A DNA stretch of 64,000 nucleotides from Phocoena phocoena (lineage: Eukaryota > Chordata > Mammalia > Artiodactyla > Phocoenidae), in NCBI RefSeq assembly GCF_963924675.1, contig NW_027077451.1:434001-498000 (forward strand), read 5' to 3'. Shown here piece by piece: positions 34,272 to 48,500 of this stretch (the first letter of the stretch is position 1; each line of letters begins with the position of its first letter). The translations under genes were made by a program, and so were the position numbers. The notes below the pieces were generated by a model. The model had not been told where the DNA came from. It did no database searches and worked only from the letters and a program-made list of their open reading frames with translations.

Positions 34272-36532
34272 GACAGTCAGTGAAGCCACTGAGGATATAC
34301 CTCCAGTAGTTCCTAAATCCTACACCCTGCTGGTCATTCTACCAACCACCAGGACTTGGTATTCTGTATTAGTCTTCACTGATGCCTTCTTTTGTATTCC
34401 ATTAGTCCCAGAGTCACAAGAAATTTTGGCTTGTGAGTGACAGGACTCAACATACAACTAAAACAATACTTCCAGGCTGTCTTGCCCCAAGGGTTCAAAA
34501 ACTCCCACACCATCTTTGGGGAAAGCTCAGCTAAAGACCTAAAAGTTCTACCTCTGGAAAAGGAAACACTCCTTCAATATTCAGACGACATTCTGATCGC
34601 CAGCCCTACTAAGGAGGCCTCAGAACTACCAAGCCAATAAAGGATAGAAGTTGTCCACGAAAAAGCTCAAGTATCACAGACTACGGTGACCTGCCTGGGC
34701 TTCATTCTCACAGAAGGTCGGAGAAGCCCATCCCAGGAAAGGGAAGAAACAATTTACAGCCTTACCCCTTTCTGAAACTAGAAGACAGCTTAGGGGTTCC
34801 TGGGGAAGCCAGGGTTTCCTGCCTCTGGATCCCTAACTACAGTCTACTAGCTGGGCCTCTATATGAAACACTGAAAGGAAAAGATGATGATCCTTTTGAA
34901 TAGAATCCAGAAGTGGCCTTTCAAGAATGGAAAGAGCAGTCAATTCAGACCCTTGCCCTGGAACTCCCTAATTTAGCTAAACCCTTTGACCTTTACATTC
35001 CTGGTGAAAGGTGAATCGCCATTGGAGTATTAGTGCAAAAACTGGGACCACTTGAAATGGAACAATGCAAGAATGCCATCCAGGTAGGATAAACTATGGT
35101 CACCAAGGGGCTTGGCCCACCGCCACATCTGGCCAAGATACTGGTGGTATCTGAAAACCTGGAAATCAGCAGCCCAAAAGGCCACCTCCCTTCTAAGGGA
35201 AACGGACCCCACGTGGTGATCCTAACCCCCAACCATGCCCTGAAGTTGCAGGGTTTGCTCCGTGGGCACACTGACCTCGATTGAGGAGGCCCTCCAACTC
35301 CAACCTCCAGAGAGATAACCGGGGGCAACGGGGCACCATGACGACCCGTGTGACCATCACTTGACCTGGAGTTTCTCTCATAAAACAACAAGAGTGTGTC
35401 CCAAAAGAGTAGACTACTGCTTGCAGTACTTACTGTACCCAGAGGGGAGCTAATAATCTTGGCGGGGGAACCGTATATCATGCTGTCACCATAGAAAAGC
35501 CTACAGACACCCTGATGATGGTGGCCAATAAGACCGGCTGGACTCCTGTTTACTTCCAAAGGCTCTTGACTCAGTGACCATCATGATCCTTCATCACCAC
35601 TGACCCTGGACTGTCTGGGAGCTGAGCGGGCAGGATCCTGACACCTGGTGCTGTTTTTACGTTAATTCAGGGGCCTAATGGAAGAAAGCGCAGACTGTTG
35701 GTCAGAGCATCTAGGCTGGCAGAAACGGTCAGTCAGAGCATCTAGGCTGGCAGAAACGGTCAGCCTAAGGTGGCCGAACAAATGTGGGGCGGAGTGAAAC
35801 TGGACCTCACAGCACCACTGCACATCTCCTTTCTGGACCCTTAAAGGTCATTAGAATCTATAACACTTCCAATACTGGTGCTCAGGTGGACGAGCAGGGA
35901 GGCAGGAGGCCTGGGGACAATCAACGTCACCTGGAGGCTGCTGGGGAGAAGTTCTGACCCTCGCCCACGGGTATGAAGCCTCCTAACTCAGCACTCAGCA
36001 GTTACAGAAGAAGGGTCTGCACCCGCAGCACTCCAAGAATGAGGAAAGGGACAAAAGGCAGAAGAGAAGTTTGTCCCAGGCAAAGCCCCTTAAAAATGCC
36101 TGGGAGATAAAAATAGAATCTGGGCAATAAAATAAAGTCTAACCATTTTTATCCTTTGTGCTTTGTCTAATTTCAGGTGCTCCTAGTGTCCCGCATACAG
36201 AGGTTCCACACCCGGCACTTCAGACCAGATTTCCTAGAGCAGAATGGCTCGACGACACTTCAGCTCCTGGGGCCCAGTTCAGACTCCGTGACATAGAGCC
36301 TGAGCTGCAGCCAACCAGGTCCTCGAGAGCTCAGCCCCCTCCCTCCCAGTGACTCTGACAGGATCTCTACACAGCAGCCCAGCCCACAGCCCACAGGGTA
36401 GCACCTCTCCATTCTCTGATCAAAATATAAAGTTTCCTTTGCTTTTGAACCAAACTCAGTCTCGATCTATTGGCTCCAATGACACTGGGCAGGGGGACAC
36501 TTGTTGGCGTCCACTCTGGAGGATCAGTAACA
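34272..36532 (+). mobile_element. Decayed endogenous retrovirus (copy 2)
   Basis: Same broken pol remnant (YSDD at ~34578-34589), env-like patch, 31-bp duplication and LTR-like end as copy 1. All stops are shared. Confidence 0.8.
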
Positions 36533-36861
36533 GAAATTGAGAACATTGTAACTTCAATGAACAGATGTGTGAGCCAAACTGTAATTAACATAGAACAGTG
36601 TATAAGGCTCGGGTAAAATAAGATGTTTCTAACACTTCCATTTGATATTTCCATCACTTTCTTATAAGCAAGTTCAGTGAAAAGGTTTGTCTTCTTTGTC
36701 AGGTCAATATTAGAGAAACAAAGTGATTTCTTTCCAAGGATGTACATCTAATAATCTTGGTTAAAGCTTCAATCTTGTTTTAAATGCTTTTGCATTGAAA
36801 ATGATACCTCTCTTTCAGCTCCCCCATTTCTGAGAAGCATAAAATCTTATAATTTATTATT

Positions 36862-37031
36862 ACCAAAGGGAAATGGTAGGAGGAGGGATAAATTAACAGT
36901 TTGGGATTAACACATACACACTGCTATGTATGAAATCATCAGCAAGGAACTACTGTATAGCACAGGGAACTACACTCAATATTTTGCAATAACCTATAAG
37001 GGGAAATGATCTGAAAAAGAATAGATATTTT
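36862..37031 (+). mobile_element. L1c 3'UTR fragment (copy 2)
   Basis: Counterpart of 16879-17048. The ~330 bp before it are the same unassigned AT-rich spacer. Confidence 0.8.
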
Positions 37032-37081
37032 TATTGACATCATCCATCAATGACAGTAAAAATGGAATCTAAGGGAAGACA

Positions 37082-38227
37082 GTGGTGAGTGCTTCTGACC
37101 CTGAAGACTTCAATCATCTAAAGTTTGGACTCTGCCTACTTCCCAAGGCCCTTAATGAACATATGTGTAGCCGTAGCTTAAAAAATTCCCCAGTTTGGGT
37201 TGCGGAGAGACACTGATATTTAAAATCCCCTGGTGTTCTCCTCACATGAATGGGACGCTTCCTACACCTAAAACATGCCTGTCACACCCAGAGGATGGTA
37301 TACCGTCTGATCGGGAAAAGTTTGGAAAAGGCATCTCATCTCCTCATCTCTTGGTGCTAGGGTTCACCACTCCAGCGTCTTTACTAACAGTCTCCCCACT
37401 TGGAGATGTCAGCACTGTCAACATCCTGTTGCATACAGTTTGGAATTTGTCCAGAGGATGAAGCAGAAGGAGGAGGAACAATGAGAGACAAGTCCTAGGT
37501 GTTCGGACAGGCACATGCCACTCTAATTTCCAATCAGGAAGACGAATTGACCAAAGGCTAGGGTTGCCCATGGAAACAGAATAGGGCTTGAGGAATCCTG
37601 ATGCTTTGTGGCCAGTTCCCATAAACACAAGTTGGAAAATGGAACTCAGGGGCACTAAAATTCACGAAACTGCAGAATTGAAAATATCTATCACTGAAAA
37701 ATGTCTTGAGGAAAGTCAGAGAAAAGGACTTGTAAGCAACGGAGAATGGCAGGAAAGGGATTGGAAGAGGTAGAAAGGACTCGCCATTAAGCACAAGAAA
37801 AGGGGCTGAACATTGCCAACATTGCAGTTGGCCAAAAAGGGTGTATGCGTCTTTTTCTGTATATATTCAAGAAAAGGGCATACACTTTTTTAGCCAACCA
37901 AACAGGTGGGCACTGGAAATCAATACTACAAAACATATCACTTTGCATCAGTCAGAAGAGCCGTCCTCATAAAGTGTAAACACCAGAAATGCAGGACAGG
38001 GCAAGGAGAAAAGGGAGCCCTGTGAGTCTTATAGTGGAAATGTATATTGCCAACGGTCACTCTGGATAAGTCTATTGTGTTTACTAAAGCATCTAAAAAA
38101 TGAGCTACCGAGCACAGGGCACTTGCACTCATGGACGTATATCTTGGGAAAAACAAAAATCGAGAGGACACAGGCACCCCAATATTTACCACCTCTCTGT
38201 TTAAAAGATCCTCGACTAGGATATAAC
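37082..38227 (+). repeat. Satellite monomer m4, right part (copy 2)
   Basis: Counterpart of 17100-18245; left boundary approximate. Confidence 0.75.
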
Positions 38228-39965
38228 TTAAAGTATCTGCAGAGAAAAAACGGACAGAGATGTGGTGCTTATGTAGAGTAGAATATTACTCAGCCTGGAA
38301 ATCAATGAAATACGGCCAGTTATAAAAACTCAAGAGGAGTTACGTGTGATCATTCGAAGTCACATAATTCAAAAAGAAAAAGACATAAGATATCACTAAT
38401 ACATGGAATGTTAACATGGCTACACATGAACTGAATTACAAAAGAGAAGAGGGTTTCAAATTAAGAAAACCAACTTATGCTTCCTTAAGGGGAAAGGTGA
38501 GTTGGGGTGCTGCATAAAACCAGAGATTGAAATTAGCACAGATACCATTCCATAAGCCAAATATGTAATAGTCAAGACCTACTCCTTGCTCAATGAAATG
38601 GACTCCACACGCCATATTCAAGGCCTAAGAATATACCGGATTAGTAAGAATCTTAAAACCCATGGACTTATATGTCTCCGTAACAGAATCAAGCGCGTGT
38701 ACAGCGGCATAAACGAAGCAGTGAAAATCCGATAAATCCCATTATTAAAATAAATTTCAAAAACAAAACACAATGACAGTGAAATAGGAAGCAATTCTTA
38801 AATAATTCACTCAGGGCATGTGATGCAACCTGGATTTACCACATCTACACCCAGAGCTGGTTGAGACATAAGGCTGGACACTTCAGGCTGATAGCATTGG
38901 TGAGTTTCGGTGAACAAATGCAGATCCTTTGAAGTCATACTGCATGGTACCCATTCCAAGGGTCCCAACTCTCCAGTTTCAAGGGATTCTTTCTTCAGCT
39001 AAAACATGCGTGGGAAACGGCGAGTATGGTCCACCGTGTGATTAGGAAACGATTTAAAATGCATCTCAGTTTTCGTATCCTGGTCCTCGGGTTCACCATT
39101 CCAGACGGTTTACTAACACTCTCCCCGCTTGGAGAGTCAGTGCCTTTAACCTCCTCTTTGGCACAGCTTGCAATTTCTGCGCAAGATGAACAGGAATAGG
39201 GAGAACCAATGAGAGACTAGCTATAGGTGTCTGCACGGGCAAATGTAAGGCTCATTTCCCACCAGGAAGAGGAATTAACCAAAGGCTCAGCGTGCCCTGC
39301 CGGAAACAGATTAGGGCCTGAAGCAATCCTGCGGTTTTGTGCCCAGCTCACAAGAAAGCGAGTTGAAGAAAGGAGCTCAGGGGCACTGTAATTCACAAAC
39401 CTGCAGAGTTATAAATGACAGCTATCCTCCAAAAATATATTGAAGTAAGCCTGCGAAGGGGACTTGAAAGAGGGACAGAATTTCAGGAAAACGATTGCAG
39501 GGGGTAGACTGGAATTGCCCAGAAAGCATAGGAAAAGAGGCAGAACGTCGACAATGGTGCACTTGGCCAAAAAGTGCGTATGCATTATTTCCTGAATATA
39601 TTCAGGAAAAAACGCATACGCCCTTTTTCGCAAACCAAGCAAGCCTGTAAAGGGAATCTGCACTACAATGAAGTCTAACTGCCCCCTGGGCAAAAGGGCC
39701 ATCTGAAAAAAGTGTAAAATCCAGAAAGGTAGGACAGGATATGGAGAACAGGGAGCCTTGTTATGCTGATTGGCAGGATGTAAATTGCCAACAGCCACCC
39801 TGGAGAAGTGTATGGTGTTTCCTGAAACCCATAAGAAACAAAGCAACACAGCCTATGGCACTTCCACTTATGGTCCCAAAGATTACGGAAATTAAAATCA
39901 AAAACAGACAGCCACCCCAATGTTTGGGACGGCTGTGTTCCCAAGAAGCTCGTCTACAGTACCAG
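38228..39965 (+). repeat. Satellite monomer m5 (copy 2)
   Basis: As in copy 1, but the right palindrome arm is canonical (39599-39634). Confidence 0.88.
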
Positions 39966-41712
39966 GTAAATATCCCAGAAAGCAAAAAATGGATAAAGAA
40001 GTTGTGGCACGTACGTGCAATGCAATATCACTCAGCAATGAAATCTGTGTCATCAGGCCCGTAGCGGCATAGTGAGTGGATGCAGGTACGGTGATTCTAC
40101 GTGAACTACGTCACACAGAAAAAGAAACATCATAAGATATCACTAATACACGGAATGTAAACTTGACTACACATGAACTGAATTACAAAACAGAACAGGG
40201 TCTCAAATTTAGAAAACCAACTAGTGCTTGCTTATGGGGAAAGGTGCCTTTGGGTGCTGCATAAAACCAGAGACTGAAATTAGCACAGATAACTTTCCAT
40301 AAGCCAAATATGTAATAGACAAGACCTACTCCTTGCTCAACGAAATGGACCCAACACCACATATTCAACGCCTAGGAATATACCTGACTAGGAAGAATCT
40401 TAAAACCCATGGATATATATGTCTCCGTAAGAGAATCAAGCGTGTGTACAGCGGCAGAAACGCAGCAGTGAAAATCCGATAAATCCCATTATCAAAATAA
40501 ATTTCGAAAACAAAACACAAAGACAGTGAAATAGAGAGCAATTCTTAAATAATTCACTCAGGGCATGTGATGCAACCGGGATTTACCACATCTACACCCA
40601 GAGCTGGTTGAGACATAAGGCTGGACACTTCAGGCTGATAGCATTGGTGAGTTTCGGTGAGCAAATGCAGACCCTTTGAAGTCATACTGCATGGTACCCA
40701 TTCCATGGGTCCCAACTCTCCAGGTTCAAGGGATTCTTCCTCCAGCTAAAACATGCATGGGAAACCCAGAGTATCGTCCACCGTGTGATTGGGAAACGAT
40801 TTAAAATGCATCTCAGTTTTCGTTTCCTGGTCCTCGGGTTCACCATTCCAGATGCTTTACTAACACTCTCCCCGCTTGGAGAGTCAGTGCCTTTAACCTC
40901 CTGTTTGGCACAGCTTGCAATTTCTGTGCAAGATGAACAGGAATAGGGAGAACCAATGAGAGACTAGCTGTAGGTGTCTGCACCGGCAAATGTAACGCTC
41001 ATTGCCGACCAGGAAGAGGATTTAAACAAAGGCTCAGCGTGCCCTGCCGAAAACAGATTAGGGCCTGAATCAAGCCTGCGGTTTTGTGCCCAGCTCACAA
41101 GAAAGCGAGTTGAAGAAAGGAGCTCAGGGGCACTGTAATTCACAAACCTGCAGAGTTATAAATGACAGCTATCCTCCAAAAATAAATTGAAGTAAGCCTG
41201 CGAAGGGGACTGGAAAGCGGGGCAGAATTTCAGGAAAACGATTGCAGGGGGTAGACTGGAATTGCCCTGAAAGCATAGGAAAAGAGGCACAACGTCGACA
41301 ATGATGCACTTGGCCAAAAAGGGCGTATGCGTTTTTTCCTGAATATATTCAGGAAAAAACGCATAAGCACTTTTTGGCCAACCAAGCAGGCCTGTAATGG
41401 AAATCTGCACTACAATGAAGTCTCACTGCCCCCCGGGCAAATGGGCCATCTGAAAAAAGTGTAAAATCCAGAAATGTAGGACAGGATATGGAGAACAGGG
41501 AGCCTTGTTATGCTGATTGGCAGGATGTAAGTTGCCGGCAGCCACCCTGGAGTAGTGTATGGTGTTTCCTGAAACACGTAAGAAACAGAGCAACACAGCC
41601 TATGGCACTTCCACTTATGGTCCTATAGCTTACGGAAATTAAAATCAAAAACAGACAGCCACCCCAATATTTGGGACGGCTGTGTTCACAAGAAGCTCGT
41701 CTACAGTATCAG
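39966..41712 (+). repeat. Satellite monomer m1 (copy 3)
   Basis: Full monomer of 1747 bp with palindrome at 41310-41381 (right arm cgcataagcac, unmatched). It shares tgcaccggcaaatg with copy 2. Confidence 0.9.
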
Positions 41713-43456
41713 GTAAATACCCCAGAAAGTAAAAAATGGATAAAGAAGTTGTGGCACGTACGTACAATGCAATATCACTCAGCAATGAAATCTGTGTCAT
41801 CAGGCCCGTAGCGGCATAGTGAGTGGATGCAGGTACGGTGATTCTACGTGAACTACGTCACACAGAAAAAGAAACATCATAAGATATCACTAATACACGG
41901 AATGTAAACTTGACTACACATGAACTGAGTTACAAAACAGAGCAGGGTCTCAAATTAAAAAACCAACTAGTGCTTGCTTATGGGGAAAGGTGCCTTGGGG
42001 TGCTGCATAAAACCGGAGACTGAAATTAGCACAGATAACTTTCCATAAGCCAAATATGTAATAGACAAGTCCTACTCCTTGCTCAACGAAATGGACTCAA
42101 CACCACATATTCAACGCCTAGGAATATACCTGACTAGGAAGAATCTTAAAACCCATGGATTTATATGTCTCCGTAAGAGAATCAAGTGTGTGTACAGCGG
42201 CATAAACGCAGCAGTGAAAATCCGATAAATCCCATTATCAAAATAAATTTCAAAAACAAAACACAAAGACAGTGAAATAGAGAGCAATTCTTAAACAATT
42301 CACTCAGGGCATGTGATGCAACCGGGATTGACCACATCTACACCTACAGCTGGTTGAGACATAAGGCTGGACACTTCAGGCTGATAGCATTGGTGAGTTT
42401 TGGTGAGCAAATGCAGACCCTTTGAAGTCATACTGCATGGTACCCATTCCATGGGTCCCAACTCTCCAGGTTCAAGGGATTCTTCCTCCAGCTAAAACAT
42501 GCATGGGAAACCCAGAGTATCGTCCACCGTGTGATTGGGAAACAATTTAAAATGCATCTCAGTTTTCGTATCCTGGTCCTCGGGTTCACCATTCCAGATG
42601 CTTTACTAACACTCTCCCCGCTTGGAGAGTCAGTGCCTTTAACCTCCTCTTTGGCACAGCTTGCAATTTCTGTGCAAGATGAACAGGAATAGGGAGAACC
42701 AATGAGAGACTAGCTGTAGGTGTCTGCACGGGCAAATGTAATGCTCATTTCCCACCAGGAAGAGGAATTAACCAAACGCTCAGCGTGCCCTCCTGGAAAG
42801 AGATTAGGGCCTGAAGCAATCCTGCGGTTTTGTGCCCAGCTCACAAGAAAGCGAGTTGAAGAAAGGAGCTCAGGGGCACTGTAATTCACAAACCTGCAGA
42901 GTTATAAATGACAGCTATCCTCCAAAAATATATTGAAGTAAGCCTGCAAAGGGGACTTGAAAGCGGGGCAGAAATTCAGGAAAACGATTGAAGGGTTAAA
43001 CTGGAATTGCACTTAAAGAATAGGAAAAGAGGCAGAACGTCGATAATGATGCACTTGTCCAAAAAGTGCGGATGCTTTTTTCCCTAAATATATTCAGGAA
43101 AAAACGCATACGCACTTTTTGGCCAACCAAGAAGCTTGTAAATAAACCTGCACTACAATGAAATCTCAGTGCCCCCCAGGGCAAAAGGGCCATTTAAAAA
43201 AATTGTAAAATCCAGAAACGGAGGACAGGCAATGGAAAACAGGGATCCTTATTATGCTGATGCATATGATGTAAATTGCCGACAGCCATTCTGGAGAAGT
43301 GTTATGTGTTTCCTGAAACACGTAAGAAACAAAGCAACACAGCCTATGGCACTTCCACTTATGGTCCTACAGCTTAGGGAAATTAAAATCAAAAACACCC
43401 AGCCACCTCAAAGTTTGGGACCTCTCTGTTCACAAGAACCTCGTTTACAGTACCAG
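41713..43456 (+). repeat. Satellite monomer m2 (copy 3)
   Basis: Full monomer of 1744 bp, like m2 of copies 1 and 2. Confidence 0.9.
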
Positions 43457-45508
43457 GTAAATATCTCAGAGAGCAAACAATGGATAAAGAAGTTGTGGTA
43501 CGTACGTACAATGGAATATCACTCAGCAATGAAATCTGTGTCATCAGGCCCATAGTGGCATAGTGAGTGGATACAGGTATGGTGATTCTACGTGAAATAA
43601 GTCACACAGAAAAAGAAACATCATAAAATATCACTAATACACAGTATGTAAACTTGACTACACATGAACTGAATTACAAAAGAGAACAGTCTCAAATTTA
43701 GAAAACCAACTTGTGCTTTCTTATGGAGAAAGGTGCGTTGGAGTGCTGCATAAAACCAGAGACTGAAATTAGCACAGATACCGTTCCATAAGCCAAATAT
43801 GTAATAGACAAGACCTACTCCTTGCTCAACGAAATGGACTCAACACCACATATTCAACGCCTAGGAATATACCTGACTAGGAAGAATCTTAAAACCCGTG
43901 GATATTTATGTCTCCGTAAGAGAATCAAGAGTGTGTACAGTGGCATTAACGCAGCAGTGAAAATCCGATAAATCCCAGTGTCAAAAAAAATTTCAAAAAC
44001 AAAACACAATGACAGTGAAATAGAGAGCAATTCTTAAATAACTCACACAGGGCATGTGATGCAACCTGGTTTACCACATCTACACCCAGAGCTGGGTGAG
44101 AGATAAGGCTTGACCCTTTGGGCTGATAGCATTGGTGAGGTTCAGTGAGCAAATGCAGACCCTTTGATGTCATACTGCCTGGTACCCATTCCATGGTTCC
44201 CAACTCTCCAGGTTCAAGGGATTCTTCCTTCTGCTAAAATTTGCATGGGAAACCTAGAGTATGCTCCACCGTGTGACTGGGAAACCTTTTTACATGCATG
44301 TCTGTTTTCGTCCCCTGGTACTCAGGTTCACCATTCCAGACCCTTTTCTTACACTCTCCCCATTTGGAGAGTCAGTGCCTTTAACCTCCTGTTTGGCACT
44401 GTTTGCAATTTCTGCGCAAGATGAACAGGAATAAGGAGAACCAATGGGAGACTATCTGTAGGTGTGTGCACGGGCAAATATTTTTTTTAACATCTTTATT
44501 GGGGTATAATTGCTTTACAATGGTGTGTTAGTTTTTGCTTTATAACAAAGTGAATCAGCTATACATATACATATGCTCCCTGTGTCTTCCCTCTTGTGTC
44601 TCCCTCCCTCCCTCTCTCCCCCTTCCACCCCTCCAGGCTGTCCCAACGCCCCGAGCTAATATCCCTGTGCCTTGCGGCTGCTTCCCCCTTGCTATCTACC
44701 TTACTACATTTGTTAGTGTGTATATGTCCATGACTCTCTCGCCCTGTCAAAACTCACCATTCCCCCTCCCCATATCCTCAATTCCGTTCTCCAGTAGGTC
44801 TGCGCCTCTATTCCTGTCTTATCCCTAGGTTCTTCATGACATTTTTTTCCTTTAAATTCCATATATATGTGTTAGCATACGCTATTTGTCTTTTTCTTTC
44901 TGACTTACTTCACTCTGTATGACAGACTCTAGGTCTATCCATCTCATTACAAATAACTCAGTTTCATTTCTTTTTAAGGCTGAGTAATATTCCATTGTGT
45001 ATATGTGCCACATCTTCTTTATCCATTCGTCTGATGATGGGCGCTTAGGTTCTTTCCATCTCCGGGCTATTGTAAATAGAGCTGCAATGAACATTTTGGT
45101 ACATGACTCTTTTTGAATTTTGGTTTTCTCAGGGTATATGCCCAGTATGCACGGGCAATTTTAACACTCATTTCCCAACAGGAAAAGGAATTAACCAAAG
45201 GCTCAGCATGCCGTGCTGGAACAAGATTAGGGCCTGAAGCAATCCTGCGGTTTTGTGGCCAGCTCACAAGAAAGCGAGTTGAGGAAAGGAGCTCAGGGGC
45301 ACTGTCATTCACATACCTGCAGACTTATAAATGACAGAAATCGTACAAAAATATATTGAATTAAGGCTGCGAAGAGGACTTGAAAGTGGGGCAGAATTGC
45401 TGGAATCCGATTTCAGGAGGTAGACGTGAATTGCTCTGAAAGCATAAGAGAAGTGGCAGAACCTCGTCAATGAAGCACTTGGCCAAAAAGGGCATATGCA
45501 TTTTTTCC
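43457..45508 (+). repeat. Satellite monomer m3, left part (copy 3)
   Basis: Same interruption by L1a and same palindrome cut. It is two bases shorter because of a CT loss inside L1a near 44,737. Confidence 0.88.
44478..45147 (-). mobile_element. L1a fragment (copy 3)
   Basis: Target-site duplications at 44467-44477 and 45148-45158, and ORF2 remnant at 44882-45094. A 2-bp deletion in a CT run is private to this copy. Confidence 0.92.
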
Positions 45509-48500
45509 AGGGCCATCATTCACGGGAGTAGGAGGCTCCCAGCATGCTCCAGTGGCCAACAGAGGGCCCACGTCGCCAAGGCGATGTGAGCTAGCCAGGC
45601 AGGAGTGACCTGACATCAGAGGGCCCACCTCACAGAATGGTAGGGAACCCAGCCAGGATCAGACTCTCCCCAGAGGGCCCACATCACCAAGGTGATGGGA
45701 ACCAGGCAGGAGTGTCCTCACACCCGTGGGGCCACATCATCAAAAGTTGAGGTACCCAGCACATGTGGCCTCAAACCAGAGGACCCACATCACCATGGGT
45801 TTCAGAGTGAGGCAGGCAGGATTAACCTCACAACACATGTCCCATTGTATACAAAAGGTGTGGAAACCAGCAGTTGGATCTTCCTAGCAGGCGGCCCAGA
45901 GCACTGAGGCTATGAGATCCAGGCCGGCATGAACTCACAACAGAGGGCCCTCATTGTGATTCTGTAAGCAACCCAGCCGTTGTGACCTCAGAGCAGAAGG
46001 CCCACATCCCCATGGGGAAGGGAAACAAGCAGGAGTGTCATCGCAAGAGTGGGCACACATGAAAAAATGTGGGGAGCCCAGCAATTAGTGCCTGATGCCA
46101 GAGGGCCCTCATCACCGAGGGGCGGTGGCTCCCAGCCAGCTCCGACTGCTACCAGAGGGGCGACGTCGCCAATGCAGAGCACGACAACCAGGCAGGAGTG
46201 ACCTCAGAGCAGAGGGTCAACCTCACAGAAGTGTGAAGAACTAAAGAGGATCAGATTCTCACCAGAGGGCCCACATCACCAAGGGAATGGGAACCAGGCA
46301 GGAGTGTCCTCACACTAGTGGGGCCACATCACCGAAAAGTGAGGGACCCAGCACACGTGGCCTCAAACCAGAGGACACACATCACAAGGGAGCTGGGATT
46401 GAGGCAGGCAGGAGGAGCCTCAAAACAGAGGGACCATAGAATTAAAGAGGTGAAGAATCCCGCAGTTGGAACCTCCCAGCAGGCGGCCAGGAGCAGCGAG
46501 ACTATGGGATCCAGGCCGGAGTGATCTCACACCAGAGGGCCGTCATCATGAAACTGTGAGCAACCTAGGCGTTGGGATCTCAGAGCAGAAGGCCCACATT
46601 CCCATGGGGTTGGGAACCTGTCAGAAGTGTACTCGCACCACAGGGCACACATCAGAGAATTTAGGGAACCCAGGAGTTAGGGCCTGACGCCAGAGGGCCC
46701 TCATTACCAAGGGGAGGAGACTCCAATCAGGCACCAACACCCAACTGAGGTCCCACGTCGCCAAGGTGACGTGTGACAGCCAGGTAGGAGTGACCTCACC
46801 GCAGAGGGCCTACCTCACAGAAGGGTGAGGAACACAGCCAGGATAAGACTCTCACCAGAGGTCCCACATCACCAAGGTGATCAGAACCAGGCAGGAGAGT
46901 CTTCACACCAGTGTGGCCACATCATAGAAAGGTGAGGAACCCAGCACATGTGGCCTAAACCAGAAGACCCACATCTCCAAGGGGCTCGGAATGAGGCAGG
47001 CAGGAGTAGCCTCACAACACAGGGCCCATAGAATAAAAAAGCTGAGGAATCCAGCAATGGGAACCTCCCAGCAGGCGGCCAAGAGCACCAAGTCTATGCG
47101 ATTCAGGCCGCAGTAAACTCACAGCAGAGGGTCCACATCATGAAACTGCGAGCAACCCAGCCATTTGGACCTCAGAGCAGAAGGTCCACATCCCCAAGGT
47201 GTTGGGAGCATGGCAGGAGTGTCCTCGCACCACTTAGCACATATCAGAAAATGTGGGTACCCAGCAGTTAGGGCCTGACGCCAGAGGGCCCTCATCACTG
47301 AGGGGAGGAGGCTCCCAGCATGTTCCAACTACCACAAGAGGGCCCACGTTGCCAAGGCGGGGTGTGCCAGCCAGGCAGGAGTGACCTCACAGCAGACGGC
47401 CCACCTCAAAGAAGTGTGAGGAACCCAACCAGGATCAGACTCTCACCAGAGGGCCCATATCACCAAGGGGACGGGAACCAGGCACGAGTGTCCTCACACC
47501 AGTGGGGCCACATCACTAAAAGATGAGGAAACTGGCACATGTGGCCACAAACCAGAGGACCTACATCACCAAGGGGCTGGGAGTGACACAGGCAGGAGGA
47601 GCCTCCCAACACAGGGCCCAAAGAATAAAAAAGGTGAGGAACCCAGCAGTTGGAACTTCCCAGCAGGCGGCCCAGAGTACAGAGGCTATGGGATCTAGGA
47701 ATGAGTGAACTAACACCAGAGAGCTAACATCAGGAAACTGTGAGCAACCCAGTCGTTGGAACCTCAGAGCAGAAGGCCCATATCGCCATGGGGATGGGAA
47801 CATTTCACGAGTGTCCTGGCATCACTGGGCTCACATCAGAAAACCTGGGGAGCCCAGCAGTTAGAGCCTGACGCCAGAGGGACCTCATCACCGAGGACAG
47901 GAGTCTCCAAAAGGATCCAACTGCCACCAGAGGGCCGACGTCACCAAGGCAATGGGAGCAAGCCAGGCAGGAGTTACCTCAGAGCACAGGGCCCACCTCA
48001 CAGAACGGTAAGGAACCCAGCCAGGATCAGACTCTCACCAGAGGGGCCACATCACCAAGGGGCTGGGAAACAGGCACGAGTGTCCTCACACCATTGGGGC
48101 CACATCATCGAAAGGTGAGGGACCCAGCACACGTGGCCTCACACCAGAGGACACACATCACAACGGGGCTGGGATTGAGGCAGGCAGGAGGAGCCTCAAA
48201 ACAGAGGGCCCATAGAATAAAAAAGGTGAGGAATCCCGCAGTTGGAACCTCCCAGCAGGCGCCCAGGAGCAGCAAGCCTATGGGATCTAGGCCGGAATGA
48301 ACGCACATCAGAGGGCCCTCATCATGAAACTGTGAGCACCCCAGCCGTTGGGACCTCAGAGCAGAAGGCCCAAATTCCCATGGGGTTGGGAACCTGACAG
48401 GAGTGTACTCGCACCACAGGTCGCACATCTGCAAATTTTGGGAGCCCAGGAGTTAGGGTCTGACGCAAGAGGGCCCTCATTACCGAGGGACGGAGACTCG

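Larger units (their letters stand above)
19984..39965. repeat. 19.98-kb macrosatellite unit, copy 2
   Basis: Same internal order as copy 1, offset +19983. The offset becomes +19982 after one A is lost in the A-rich tail of the internal L1 near 32,720. It shares many substitutions with copy 3 against copy 1, for example at the positions matching copy-1 bases 4171, 4382, 11273, 11689, 14048, 14520, 14966 and 16608. All insertions, stops and truncations of copy 1 are present. Confidence 0.93.
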